DNA from: Psychrobacillus sp044762855
GTDB taxonomy: Bacteria > Bacillota > Bacilli > Bacillales_A > Planococcaceae
DNA: 64,000 nt
Reading direction: 5' to 3'
Assembly: GCF_044762855.1 (NCBI RefSeq)
Contig: NZ_JBIWFB010000007.1
Span: 124,001-188,000 of the forward strand
The notes beneath the pieces were generated by a model. It ran no database searches, was not told where the DNA came from, and was given only the letters and a program-made list of their open reading frames with translations. The translations under genes were made by a program, and so were the position numbers. The first letter of the stretch is position 1, and each line of letters starts with the position of its first letter. Shown here piece by piece: positions 7,321 to 15,141 of the stretch.

Positions 7321-8340
7321 ATGGGAAATGGTTTAATCGAGCATATTGAACATATTCAAAAAGAAATTGGTTTTTCGGGGTCATTAATGGTTAAACAAAA
7401 AGGGAAAGTACTTGCTCAAAGCGGTTTTAGTTATGCTAATCGATCAGATGAAATTAAAAATGAAATAGCAACTCGTTATGGTATAGCATCTGGATGTAAA
7501 ATTTTCACGGCAGTAGCTATTTGCCGACTTGTTGAGGAAGGTAAGCTTTCTTTTGATACAAAGTTAAAGGAATGCTTAGATATCCCTTTCCCTAAATTTG
7601 ATGAAAATATTACTATCCATCATCTCTTGACTCATACTTCAGGCATACCTGATTATTTCGATGAGGAGACAATGACAGACTATGAGGAACTGTGGATAGA
7701 CAGGCCGATGTATCATATGAGACGTCTTCATGATTTCTTGCCATTATTTCAACATGCCCAAATGAAATATAGCCCCGGTGAGAAGTTCCATTACAATAAT
7801 GCTGGATTTATCGTCCTTGGTTTAATCATTGAGAAAGTAAGTGGTTTGCTATTTAAAGATTATGTACAAAAACATGTTTTTGAAAAAGCCGGGATGGCAT
7901 ACTCAGGTTATTTTGCTTTAGATTCCCTACCTGAAAAAACGGCAATTGGTTATATAGAGCATGAAGATGGTACTTGGAAAACCAATATGTACTCTCTTCC
8001 TATTCAAGGTGGTTCCGATGGAGGAGCCTTTGTAACAGTGGGGGATATGTTAAAGTTTTGGGATGCACTTATGAACAATGTATTGCTTAGTGAGTCATTG
8101 ACGAAAACGTTACTAACACCTCATGTTAAAGAAGAAGCCGATGATTTTTATGGGTATGGAGTATGGATGAAGAAAAAAGGTGATACAATTTTGAAGTATC
8201 ATGTAATGGGCTACGATCCAGGGATAAGCTTCCATTCCGCCTTGTATCCGGAAATGGACACACAACTAGCTGTTTGTGCAAATATTTCTAGCGGAGCCTA
8301 TAAAATAATGAATGAAATAGAGAAACGATTATATAAATAG
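7321..8340 (+). CDS. Serine hydrolase of the class C beta-lactamase/PBP fold
   Basis: I place the start at ATG 7321 because the AAGGGG site (7307-7312) is 8 bases away, whereas the ATG at 7315 is too close. The 339-residue protein has the SxxK catalytic motif as SGCK (S57, K60), the Tyr motif as YNN (158-160), and the HHLLTHTSGIPDY segment typical of the family. The usual third HxG/KTG motif is replaced by a weak HVMGYDPG. No signal peptide is visible, so it is probably cytoplasmic. Members act as esterases, D-peptidases or beta-lactamases; the substrate is unknown. Confidence 0.85.
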   Translation: MGNGLIEHIEHIQKEIGFSGSLMVKQKGKVLAQSGFSYANRSDEIKNEIATRYGIASGCKIFTAVAICRLVEEGKLSFDTKLKECLDIPFPKFDENITIHHLLTHTSGIPDYFDEETMTDYEELWIDRPMYHMRRLHDFLPLFQHAQMKYSPGEKFHYNNAGFIVLGLIIEKVSGLLFKDYVQKHVFEKAGMAYSGYFALDSLPEKTAIGYIEHEDGTWKTNMYSLPIQGGSDGGAFVTVGDMLKFWDALMNNVLLSESLTKTLLTPHVKEEADDFYGYGVWMKKKGDTILKYHVMGYDPGISFHSALYPEMDTQLAVCANISSGAYKIMNEIEKRLYK

Positions 8341-8389
8341 GATTATTTTTTAAAAAACATGATAAACTGTATAAACGGAGGTGGACTTT

Positions 8390-8683
8390 GTGAAAATAAC
8401 ATCCTACGAGGTTGATAAAATAAAAGATCCAACAGGTATTATTACGGGAGATCGTTATGAGTTCCTATTAGGTATTGAAGTCCCGGAAGATGACGAGTTA
8501 TTCGATGAAAATAATTCTTTAGATTTGCGTGTGATTTTAGCGGTAATAGAAACCGAAGAACGTATTGTGCAATATCATTTCTTAGATCGTAGTAATGGAA
8601 AAGTGCTAGACTTTGGTTTGGAAGAGGAAGAAGAGTTGGAAGTTCTTGCTTTTTGTAAAGAACATTATAAAGAAGCAATTTAA
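8390..8683 (+). CDS. DUF6509-type small acidic protein
   Basis: The GTG at 8390, 6 bases after GGAGGTGG, is preferred over the GTG at 8381, which lies inside the ribosome-binding site. The 97-residue product starts ITSYEVDKIKDPTGI and ends with a glutamate-rich helix (FGLEEEEELEVLAFCKEHY). Both blocks match a conserved family of unknown function in Bacillus and relatives (DUF6509). It is cytoplasmic and single-domain. A terminator starts at its stop codon. Confidence 0.75.
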   Translation: MKITSYEVDKIKDPTGIITGDRYEFLLGIEVPEDDELFDENNSLDLRVILAVIETEERIVQYHFLDRSNGKVLDFGLEEEEELEVLAFCKEHYKEAI

Positions 8684-8715
8684 ACCGAGAAGGGACTTCC
8701 TTCTCGGTTTTCTTC
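8682..8715 (+). terminator. Rho-independent terminator
   Basis: AAACCGAGAAGG pairs with CCTTCTCGGTTT around a 5-base loop and is followed by TCTTCTTTT. Confidence 0.85.
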
Positions 8716-8775
8716 TTTTGTTAATTACGGTAAACTGTAATGTACAAACGATTTCACAAAAAGGTGGCCACTTTA

Positions 8776-10317
8776 ATGGAAATAACAAAGTTAATGAAAT
8801 ATGTAGATGTAATTGAAGTAAAAAATGCAAAACAATTAGATATAACAGGACTTGCTTATAATTCACGAAAAGTGGAAGAAGGACAAGTATTTGTTTGTAT
8901 AAAAGGATTTAAAGTAGATGGACACCAGTTTGCTGGACAAGCTGTTGAAAATGGCGCAGTAGCACTAGTTGTGGAGGATTATATAGAAGGTTTGGAAGTT
9001 CCTCAGTACAAAGTAGAAAATGGCCGTATCGCACTTGCTACACTTGCAGATGCTTTTTATGATCACCCCACTCGTAAACTAAAAACGATTGGTATTACTG
9101 CGACAAATGGGAAAACTTCTACTTCGTTTATGACGAATGCTATATTAGAAAACCACGGTTTGAAAACAGGATTAATGGGCACGGTTGTAGTGAAAATTGG
9201 CGATTATGCAGAACCATCTGAGCTGACGACACCTGAATCTCTAGATTTACAACGTTTTTATGCACAAATGGTCAAAGAGGAAGTAACACATGCAACGATG
9301 GAAGTCTCTTCATCCGCACTTGAATTAAACCGTGTGGGATGCGTAGATTTCGACATTGTTACATTGAATAATATAAGTCGAGAACATATTGACTTACATT
9401 CGTCATTTGAAAACTATTTTGAACATAAATCTAGTTTGATTCGTAAGGCTGGAAAGAATAAAGTAGCAATCTTAAATTTAGACGATTCATACTCAGCTTC
9501 CCTTGTAGATCAAACCGAAGCAACAGTAATCACTTATGGCGTGGAAGAGCAGTCCGCAGACGTTACTTGCAAAAACCTAGATTTATCAACAGGTCGTGCA
9601 AACTTCACAGTGGTCATTTCTAAAGATATTGTTACGAAGGATATCGTTATTCCGAAGCAGCAATTCCAGATTGAGCTTTCTACACCAGGTTTCCATTCTG
9701 TTTATAATTCGATCGTTAGTATTATTATAGGATTATTATGCGAAGTACCTGTTGCGACGATTCAAAAAAGCTTACGAGAATTTGTTGGAGTGGAACGCCG
9801 TTTTGAAATTATTTTTGAAGATGATTTTAAAATTATCGACGATCACTTTGCCAATAGCGGAAACATCGATATTACGTTAGGGACATTAGAAAAAATGGAT
9901 TTTAATCGTATTTCTCTAGTGTATGCGATTCGAGGAGATAGAGGAGTCACGGTGAATAGAGAAAATGCTGAAACGATTGCTAAATGGGCACCAAGATTAG
10001 GTATTCATGAGGTTGTCGCTACATTAAGCCGCTCCCACGTCACGCAAAAGGACGTTGTTTCTGATAGCGAGCTTGCGGTATTTGAAGAAGTGATGGAAGA
10101 AGCAGGCATTAACGTTCGTTTATACGAAGAATTGCCAAATGCGATTGAACAAGGTTTGCGAGATGTAGCAGAAGGGGATCTCCTATTACTAGCGGGATGC
10201 CAAGGAATGGACTACGGAGCAAAAATAGCATTAGAACAACTTGAATCGATTCGACCGAACGTAGACAAAAAGAAATTATTCCAAGCGCTAGAAAAACGTG
10301 TAGCTGGAAATTCATAA
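8776..10317 (+). CDS. MurE-like Mur ligase, atypical substrate motifs
   Basis: Started at ATG 8776 after an AAGGTGG site, this 513-residue protein has the three Mur ligase domains: an N-terminal UDP-sugar domain with AYNSRKVEEGQVFVCIKG, the ATPase domain with the P-loop TATNGKTS (109-116), and a C-terminal ligand domain. The lysine carbamylated in MurE is present (K218 in YFEHKSSLI). However, canonical MurE features are changed: YAHTPDG becomes DHFANSGN (356-363), and the amino-acid-selecting DNPR/DNPA loop is replaced by SRSHVTQ near 418-424. It also lies outside a division/wall cluster. It may be a paralog with another substrate; calling it the housekeeping murE would be unsafe. Confidence 0.75.
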   Translation: MEITKLMKYVDVIEVKNAKQLDITGLAYNSRKVEEGQVFVCIKGFKVDGHQFAGQAVENGAVALVVEDYIEGLEVPQYKVENGRIALATLADAFYDHPTRKLKTIGITATNGKTSTSFMTNAILENHGLKTGLMGTVVVKIGDYAEPSELTTPESLDLQRFYAQMVKEEVTHATMEVSSSALELNRVGCVDFDIVTLNNISREHIDLHSSFENYFEHKSSLIRKAGKNKVAILNLDDSYSASLVDQTEATVITYGVEEQSADVTCKNLDLSTGRANFTVVISKDIVTKDIVIPKQQFQIELSTPGFHSVYNSIVSIIIGLLCEVPVATIQKSLREFVGVERRFEIIFEDDFKIIDDHFANSGNIDITLGTLEKMDFNRISLVYAIRGDRGVTVNRENAETIAKWAPRLGIHEVVATLSRSHVTQKDVVSDSELAVFEEVMEEAGINVRLYEELPNAIEQGLRDVAEGDLLLLAGCQGMDYGAKIALEQLESIRPNVDKKKLFQALEKRVAGNS

Positions 10318-10348
10318 TAACGATAAACACAAACGTGCAATTGAAAAT

Positions 10349-10393
10349 ATACATGAAATAGCCCAGTTCAAGGAACTGAGCTATTTCATGTAT
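10349..10393. terminator. Hairpin terminator after the MurE-like gene
   Basis: ATACATGAAATAGC pairs with GCTATTTCATGTAT, with an inner CAGTTC/GAACTG stem. The following TTTCTTCTTC is a weak U tract. Confidence 0.7.
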
Positions 10394-10510
10394 TTCTTCT
10401 TCAGTTTCAACTATTACTTTTTGCCACGCCTGTTGGTTAGCCAAAATTATCCGGTAAATTGAATATTATGGTTGTGATAACTCATAGCACTCTATGCATA
10501 AATGCTTTTG

Positions 10511-10540
10511 TAGTGCTTTGAACGAAAGCGAGTTCTACAC
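10511..10540. repeat. Left copy of a 30-bp imperfect inverted repeat pair
   Basis: AGTGCTTTGAACGAAAGCGA followed by GTTCTACAC matches the reverse complement of 14222-14251, with a few mismatches and a 2-base gap. Together the pair brackets the hairpin, merR and both corC-like genes. Confidence 0.55.
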
Positions 10541-10559
10541 CATTATACGAGATTTCTTC

Positions 10560-10603
10560 ATGTATAGGGATGCGACTTCGTCGCATCCCTATACATTTTT
10601 TTC
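10560..10603 (+). terminator. Strong orphan terminator-like hairpin
   Basis: A perfect 17-bp stem (ATGTATAGGGATGCGAC and its complement) with a TTC loop is followed by seven T residues. No gene ends here; the MurE-like gene 240 bases upstream has its own hairpin. It may end an unrecognised small RNA or a deleted gene. Confidence 0.7.
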
Positions 10604-10972
10604 GGTAATCGTGTGGTAGTCTTTCGGCCGTCGCACTCCAAAAGCATGGGTAATCGAAGTGCTAAAGCTTTGGAGAACAAAAGAATAGCCACCTTCCTAT
10701 CTGGATAAAAGCAGCAAAGATACAATTTTGGCTGCTCAGTCCTTCTCTATTGTAATTCTGCCTTTACGATTGGAAGGAAGCGTTCCTTTTCTATCTAGTA
10801 TCAACGTATTACTAGCACGAACTTTGAAAAAAATAAGCAAGGAACACCTGATACACTTATCCCACGATGATGATATAGTGAATATTTCGTCTAAAAAGAA
10901 CCAAGAACGTAAAAGTAAAAAATGAGATACTTGAGCATAATTGGTGAAATTTTAATGGTAGAAATTAGCCAA

Positions 10973-11160
10973 TCAACAGATGTGATTTTTGTAACTATAT
11001 TCTTCAATAAAATCACCATCTACACTATGAGAAACATTCATTTGTTCTCCAACAAATGTTAATGTCCTAACTCCTCGTTGTCCCTCTGTTCCATACTGAT
11101 CATCCTCTTAGTTATAAGTAAAGTAATAATATATAATCCAATCAAAACTAAAAGAACTAT
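10973..11160 (-). pseudogene. Probable remnant of a small membrane-anchored protein
   Basis: On the - strand one frame reads a hydrophobic helix, VLLVLIGLYIITLLITKR. The neighbouring frame continues with EDDQYGTEGQRGVRTLTF and 26 further residues to a stop. Together they look like one short protein, a membrane helix followed by an extracellular domain, split by a frameshift and lacking a start codon. I do not recognise the family. Both halves have plausible codon choice, but chance open frames cannot be excluded. Confidence 0.35.
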
Positions 11161-11299
11161 ATGTCAAAAACAAGAATTTTTTTCAGAAAAACGACTGAAT
11201 TCTTCCTCAAAGCAGGACGTGCTACTGTATGCTTTTATGTGAATTATGTTACTATTTTCTTAATATATTGAAAGGGGCGATTGCATTGGGAAGGAATTC

Positions 11300-11686
11300 A
11301 TGCATATTGGCGAGATAGCGAAACTTAGCGGATTATCTACTCGGACAATCGATTACTACACAAGCTGCGGTTTTTTTCCTATTGAGCGTTCTGAAGCCAA
11401 CTATCGGCTATACCCTGCAACGGTCCTTCAGACGATTGAACGGATTCAGCTATTAAAAAAACAGCGCATGTCCATTGCGGAAATCAAACAAATTCTAGTC
11501 ACAGATGAAAATCTAGAAGCCGAACTCTTGTTAAAGGATATTCAAGAGGAATTTGATTGTTTACAAAAAAAATTAGCTCGGTTGGAGGAACATTTGAAAG
11601 ATGCTCCTACTCACGTAAAAGTAACCATTCATAAAACGATAGAAACACGAATGACGTCGATTGCTTTGTTATTGACTTTAATGTAA
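11300..11686 (+). CDS. MerR-family transcriptional regulator
   Basis: The 128-residue protein opens with a typical MerR HTH (HIGEIAKLSGLSTRTIDYYTSCGFF), followed by the wing and the LLKKQRMSIAEIKQIL helix, then a dimerising coiled coil (about 75-110). There are no effector-domain cysteines beyond C24, so it is unlikely to sense metals as CueR or MerR do. GGAAGG lies 5 bases before the ATG. It directly precedes two CorC-like membrane proteins and is a plausible regulator of them. Confidence 0.85.
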   Translation: MHIGEIAKLSGLSTRTIDYYTSCGFFPIERSEANYRLYPATVLQTIERIQLLKKQRMSIAEIKQILVTDENLEAELLLKDIQEEFDCLQKKLARLEEHLKDAPTHVKVTIHKTIETRMTSIALLLTLM

Positions 11687-11693
11687 TTAATTT

Positions 11694-11721
11694 GGAGGTG
11701 AATCCCTTAAAGGGAATATAG
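11694..11721 (+). promoter_or_regulatory. Translational leader with 7-codon ORF abutting the first corC-like gene
   Basis: GGAGG is followed by GTG at 11698 and codons for MNPLKGI; the stop TAG ends one base before the GTG start of the next gene. The segment CCCTTAAAGGG inside it can form a small hairpin. A nearly identical GGAGGTGAATCCCT stretch precedes the second corC-like gene, which argues for function. Confidence 0.45.
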
Positions 11722-13023
11722 GTGGATATAATTACTATATTGAATTTAGTTTTATTAGTGATTTTGATTGGCTTGACCGCGTTTTTCGTTGGAGCGGAAT
11801 TTGCCGTCGTCAAAATTAGGATGTCTCGGCTTGATCAATTAATCGCTGAAGGAAACCAAAAGGCTGTAATTGCGAAAAAAGTTGCTGTTAATTTGGATTA
11901 TTACTTATCAGCCTGCCAGCTAGGTATTACAGTTACCGCTCTAGGATTAGGTGCATTAGGGAAACCAACTGTTGAACGTCTAATGTACCCGATTTTTGAC
12001 TTTTTTGCTGTCTCCGATGCGGTAGCATCCGCAGCCTCATACGCCATAGCCTTTCTACTTGTAACGTTTCTACACGTCGTTATTGGAGAGATGGCACCGA
12101 AAACATTGGCTATTCAATATGCTGAAAAGATGACCTTGATTCTCGCACCTTCTCTTTACTGGTTTGGATATGTCATGAAACCGTTTATTTGGACTTTGAA
12201 TGGATCAGCGGGCGTTTTGTTAAAAACATTTGGTGTTAAACCTGCTGGACATGAACAGGCTTACTCGGAAGAGGAACTAAAAATCATCATGACCCAGAGT
12301 TACGAAGGGGGTGCGCTCAATCAAACGGAGCTATCCTATATGGAGAATGTATTCACGTTTGATGAACGGTTTACCAAGGACATCATGGTTCCAAGAATGG
12401 AACTGGTTACTCTGGATAAAGACATGCCACTAGATGAGATAATTAAAACGTTGGATGAAAACAACTACACTCGTTATCCGGTATCGGAAAACGGGGACAA
12501 AGACCGGATCCTCGGTTTTGTCAGTGCTAAAAAGATGCTGCCCCATATTGTGGCTGGACGAGAGCGAAAACTCGAGGAATTCATACGAGAAATTCCTATT
12601 GTTTTTGAAACTACTGGACTACAGGATGCTTTGCTTAGGATGCAGAATACACATGTTCATATCGCATTAGTAGCTGATGAATATGGAGGAACTGCCGGCA
12701 TCATCACTATGGAAGACATTCTAGAGGAAATTGTGGGTGAAATCCGCGATGAATTCGATGCTGACGAAGTACCGGATATCAACAAGATTGATGAAAAACA
12801 ATACCTCATTAATGGCCGTGTACTCTTAAAAGACCTTCAAGACCGCTTTGGTTTAGTTTTTGATGAAAGCGAAGATGTCAATACCATTGCGGGATGGATT
12901 CATACCCAAAGCCCAGGAGAAGTTCAAACAGGTGATATAATCTCCAAAGATAACTTTCTATGGACGGTTACTGAAATGGATCAACAACAAATAAAGAGGA
13001 TTATGTTTCAACAAGAGACTTAA
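11722..13023 (+). CDS. CNNM/CorC family membrane protein (putative Mg2+ efflux, MpfA-like)
   Basis: A 433-residue protein with the standard three parts: a DUF21/CNNM membrane domain with about four helices (residues 1-180, opening with LTAFFVGAEFAVVKIRMSR), a CBS-domain pair (about 205-330, including EDILEEIVGEIRDEFD), and a C-terminal CorC_HlyC domain (about 345-430). In B. subtilis a relative (YhdP/MpfA) exports magnesium. The GTG start is set by homology to its neighbour, which begins MDGQTIINL where this one begins MDIITILNL. Transcription with merR is likely. Confidence 0.85.
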   Translation: MDIITILNLVLLVILIGLTAFFVGAEFAVVKIRMSRLDQLIAEGNQKAVIAKKVAVNLDYYLSACQLGITVTALGLGALGKPTVERLMYPIFDFFAVSDAVASAASYAIAFLLVTFLHVVIGEMAPKTLAIQYAEKMTLILAPSLYWFGYVMKPFIWTLNGSAGVLLKTFGVKPAGHEQAYSEEELKIIMTQSYEGGALNQTELSYMENVFTFDERFTKDIMVPRMELVTLDKDMPLDEIIKTLDENNYTRYPVSENGDKDRILGFVSAKKMLPHIVAGRERKLEEFIREIPIVFETTGLQDALLRMQNTHVHIALVADEYGGTAGIITMEDILEEIVGEIRDEFDADEVPDINKIDEKQYLINGRVLLKDLQDRFGLVFDESEDVNTIAGWIHTQSPGEVQTGDIISKDNFLWTVTEMDQQQIKRIMFQQET

Positions 13024-13059
13024 AAAAGGTGATCCGATACAATTGAGTTAAATATTACT

Positions 13060-13090
13060 GGAGGTGAATCCCTCTCATGGGGGAGAAAAT
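13060..13090 (+). promoter_or_regulatory. Second copy of the GGAGGTGAATCCCT translational leader
   Basis: The same leader as before the first corC-like gene: GGAGGTGAATCCCTCTCATG, followed by a GGGGGAG site for the TTG at 13091. Here the short frame from GTG 13064 has no stop and runs in frame into the gene. CCCTC can pair with the following GGGGG. Confidence 0.45.
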
Positions 13091-14146
13091 TTGGATGGAC
13101 AAACCATAATAAACTTGTTATTAATAGCATTGCTCATACTCTTGACCGCTTTCTTCGTTGGGGCTGAATTTGCCATCTTAAAGGTGCGTATGTCAAGAAT
13201 CGACCAATTGATATCAGAAGGAAATAAGAAGGCAGCACTCGCAAAGAAAATTACGAACGAATTGGATTATTACCTTTCTGCCTGCCAACTGGGCATTACG
13301 GTTACAGCTTTAGGGCTAGGTGCATTGGGTGAACCGACTGTTGAAAGAATGCTACATCCATTATTTGAGTATTTTGCTGTTCCAGAAGCATTGGCGACTG
13401 TACTTTCTTATGCCATCGCACTAGCAATAGTAACGTTCCTGCACGTGGTGATTGGAGAATTGGCACCAAAGACATTGGCTATTCAATTCGCAGAAAAAAT
13501 GACCTTGCTACTTGCTCCCCCGTTATATTGGTTCGGAAAAGTAATGAGTCCGTTCATCTGGTTACTGAACGGTGCTGCGAGGATCTTTTTACGACTATTC
13601 GGAGTAGAGCCAGCTGGGCATGAAGAGGCCCATTCGGAAGAAGAATTGAAATTAATCGTGGCGGAAAGCTTCCAAAGTGGCGAAATCAATAAAACCGAAT
13701 TAACCTACCTTAAAAATATTTTTGCTTTTGACGACAGAATTGTAAAAAATATCATGATAGATCGGTCAAAAATCGTAACTGTGGACAAAGAATTATCGAA
13801 ATCCGAATTGTTTGAGGCACTAGATGCACATGAATACACGCGTTATCCCGTGACAGAAGGCGGAAACAAAGACAAACTAATCGGTTTTATCAATACAAAA
13901 GAGTTATTGACCAGCATGGCTGCTGGAAGAACAGTGAAATCGGAATCGTTTATTCATGAAATGCCGCGTTTCCCTGAGACTACTTCTATCCAGAAAGTAC
14001 TGTCTAAAATGCAGCAAAGCAGGGTTCATATGGCCATTGTTACAGATAAAGATGGTATCACTGCCGGTCTCGTGACAATGGAAGATATTTTAGAAGAAAT
14101 TGTCGGCGAGATTAGTGATGAATATGTGGATGTTCAAACCACTTAA
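13091..14146 (+). CDS. CNNM/CorC family membrane protein lacking the CorC_HlyC domain
   Basis: The product from TTG 13091 has 351 residues. Its first 340 align with the preceding gene throughout: the DUF21 membrane domain with FFVGAEFAILKVRMSR, HVVIGELAPKTLAIQFAEKM and paired CBS domains ending EDILEEIVGEISDEYVD. It stops about 80 residues early, at the point where the CorC_HlyC domain would begin. The two genes arose by tandem duplication of one ancestor. Such short forms exist in this family, so it may be a functional partner subunit rather than a broken copy. Confidence 0.8.
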   Translation: MDGQTIINLLLIALLILLTAFFVGAEFAILKVRMSRIDQLISEGNKKAALAKKITNELDYYLSACQLGITVTALGLGALGEPTVERMLHPLFEYFAVPEALATVLSYAIALAIVTFLHVVIGELAPKTLAIQFAEKMTLLLAPPLYWFGKVMSPFIWLLNGAARIFLRLFGVEPAGHEEAHSEEELKLIVAESFQSGEINKTELTYLKNIFAFDDRIVKNIMIDRSKIVTVDKELSKSELFEALDAHEYTRYPVTEGGNKDKLIGFINTKELLTSMAAGRTVKSESFIHEMPRFPETTSIQKVLSKMQQSRVHMAIVTDKDGITAGLVTMEDILEEIVGEISDEYVDVQTT

Positions 14147-14184
14147 GGAAAAATTTTTATTATATGAACTTCTATTGAATTAAC

Positions 14185-14218
14185 AAAAAAGAGACTGCTT
14201 ATGGGGCGTCTCTTTTTT
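14185..14218 (+). terminator. Rho-independent terminator after the corC-like pair
   Basis: AAAAAAGAGAC pairs with GTCTCTTTTTT around a 13-base loop, giving a U tract of six. Confidence 0.8.
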
Positions 14219-14221
14219 ACA

Positions 14222-14251
14222 GTGTAGAACTCGTTCTGTTTAAAGCACTCT
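14222..14251. repeat. Right copy of the 30-bp imperfect inverted repeat pair
   Basis: GTGTAGAACTCGTTCTGTTT and the following AAAGCACTCT are the inverted counterpart of 10511-10540. The repeat lies just after the terminator of the corC-like genes. Confidence 0.55.
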
Positions 14252-14285
14252 ATTGGATATTTAATGTTATTCAACCCATGTGATT

Positions 14286-14618
14286 TCAACTATCTTCATC
14301 ATCATTTTCCACCACATACTTCAGCATCGACAACTTATTATTCCAAAACTGATCGTAATAAGAAAGCCAATCTTTTAACTCTTGAAACGTTTCAGGTTGT
14401 AGACGGTATATTTTTTCTCTACCGACTTTTTGTCCGCTTACTAAATTTGCTTCTGAAAGTATATGGAGATGCTTGGCGATTGCTGTGCGGGTCATCGGAA
14501 AATGAGAAGTAATTTCCCCGATTGGCAGTTCCTGATGGGCAAGCAGCTTTAATACGTCTCTACGTGTTGGGTCAGCTATTGCTTGAAACACATCATACTT
14601 TTGGGCAGAAGAGGACAA
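14286..14618 (-). CDS. ArsR-family regulator paired with an SRPBCC protein
   Basis: A 110-residue ArsR-type HTH protein (VFQAIADPTRRDVLKLLA, then MTRTAIAKHLHILSEANLV). This subclass is typically linked to START/AHSA1 genes. The start is a TTG directly following the TAA of the upstream SRPBCC gene, so translation is probably coupled; the nearest GAAAGG lies farther upstream than usual. No metal-binding cysteines are present. Confidence 0.85.
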   Translation of the reverse strand: MSSSAQKYDVFQAIADPTRRDVLKLLAHQELPIGEITSHFPMTRTAIAKHLHILSEANLVSGQKVGREKIYRLQPETFQELKDWLSYYDQFWNNKLSMLKYVVENDDEDS

Positions 14619-15041
14619 TTAGTTTTCAACAGCCTTTCGCAAGCCCTTTTGTACAATGCCCACCCAACCTTGAGACATTTTTTCATGAATATCTGCGCTT
14701 TTTTGATTTGCTTTTGAGATGAGTGCATCTGGTTGTTTCCATCCACCGTGAATAAGCGTGAACTCTGTTTGATCTCCTAATTCTTCTAAAATAAAAGAAA
14801 CAAACCATCCATCTGTATCCCATATAAATGAAAGCTTGTGGGGAGCATTTACTTCTGTCACTTTGCAAGGAGACGGTCCGAAAGGTGATTGAATATGGAA
14901 TTCGTACCCTACTTCTAATTTAAAGTCATTTGGCATAAACCATGAAGCAATACCTTCGGATGTAGCAACTGTATCCCATACTTTTTGAATTGGCGCGTTT
15001 AAAATGACCGTTTGTGTAATATCTTGTAATGTATTATCCAT
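14619..15041 (-). CDS. SRPBCC (AHSA1/START-like) family protein
   Basis: A 140-residue single-domain protein with the helix-grip fold: an N-terminal beta strand and VWDTVATSEGIASWFMPNDF helix, repeated beta strands (KLSFIWDTDGWFVSFILEEL) and a long C-terminal helix. The family binds hydrophobic ligands or works as an Hsp90 co-factor relative; the ligand is unknown. It is first in a two-gene operon with ArsR, the reverse of the usual order. An AGGGAAATC site precedes the ATG. Confidence 0.85.
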   Translation of the reverse strand: MDNTLQDITQTVILNAPIQKVWDTVATSEGIASWFMPNDFKLEVGYEFHIQSPFGPSPCKVTEVNAPHKLSFIWDTDGWFVSFILEELGDQTEFTLIHGGWKQPDALISKANQKSADIHEKMSQGWVGIVQKGLRKAVEN

Positions 15042-15141
15042 CGATTTCCCTGCTTTCTTATAAAAAATATGAAACCTTTTAGTTTCGCTTTATTTATTAT
15101 ATGAAACCATTTGGTGTTATGTCAAATCCATGTTTGCACAA

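Larger units (their letters stand above)
10394..11299. other. Gene-poor region with inverted repeat, orphan hairpin and gene remnants
   Basis: About 900 bases without an intact gene. It holds the left inverted repeat (10511-10540), a strong orphan terminator hairpin (10560-10603), short open frames without ribosome-binding sites, and a probable decayed gene on the - strand (10973-11160). The region looks like an old insertion or deletion scar next to the MerR/CorC genes. Confidence 0.5.

Noticed and set aside
10728..10925. 65-codon open frame on +
   Set aside because: It has no ribosome-binding site and no recognisable motif, and it lies in a scarred region; chance frame is more likely.
13064..13090. 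GTG 13064 as the start of the second corC-like gene
   Set aside because: That codon overlaps its own Shine-Dalgarno; the TTG at 13091 aligns with the start of the sister gene.
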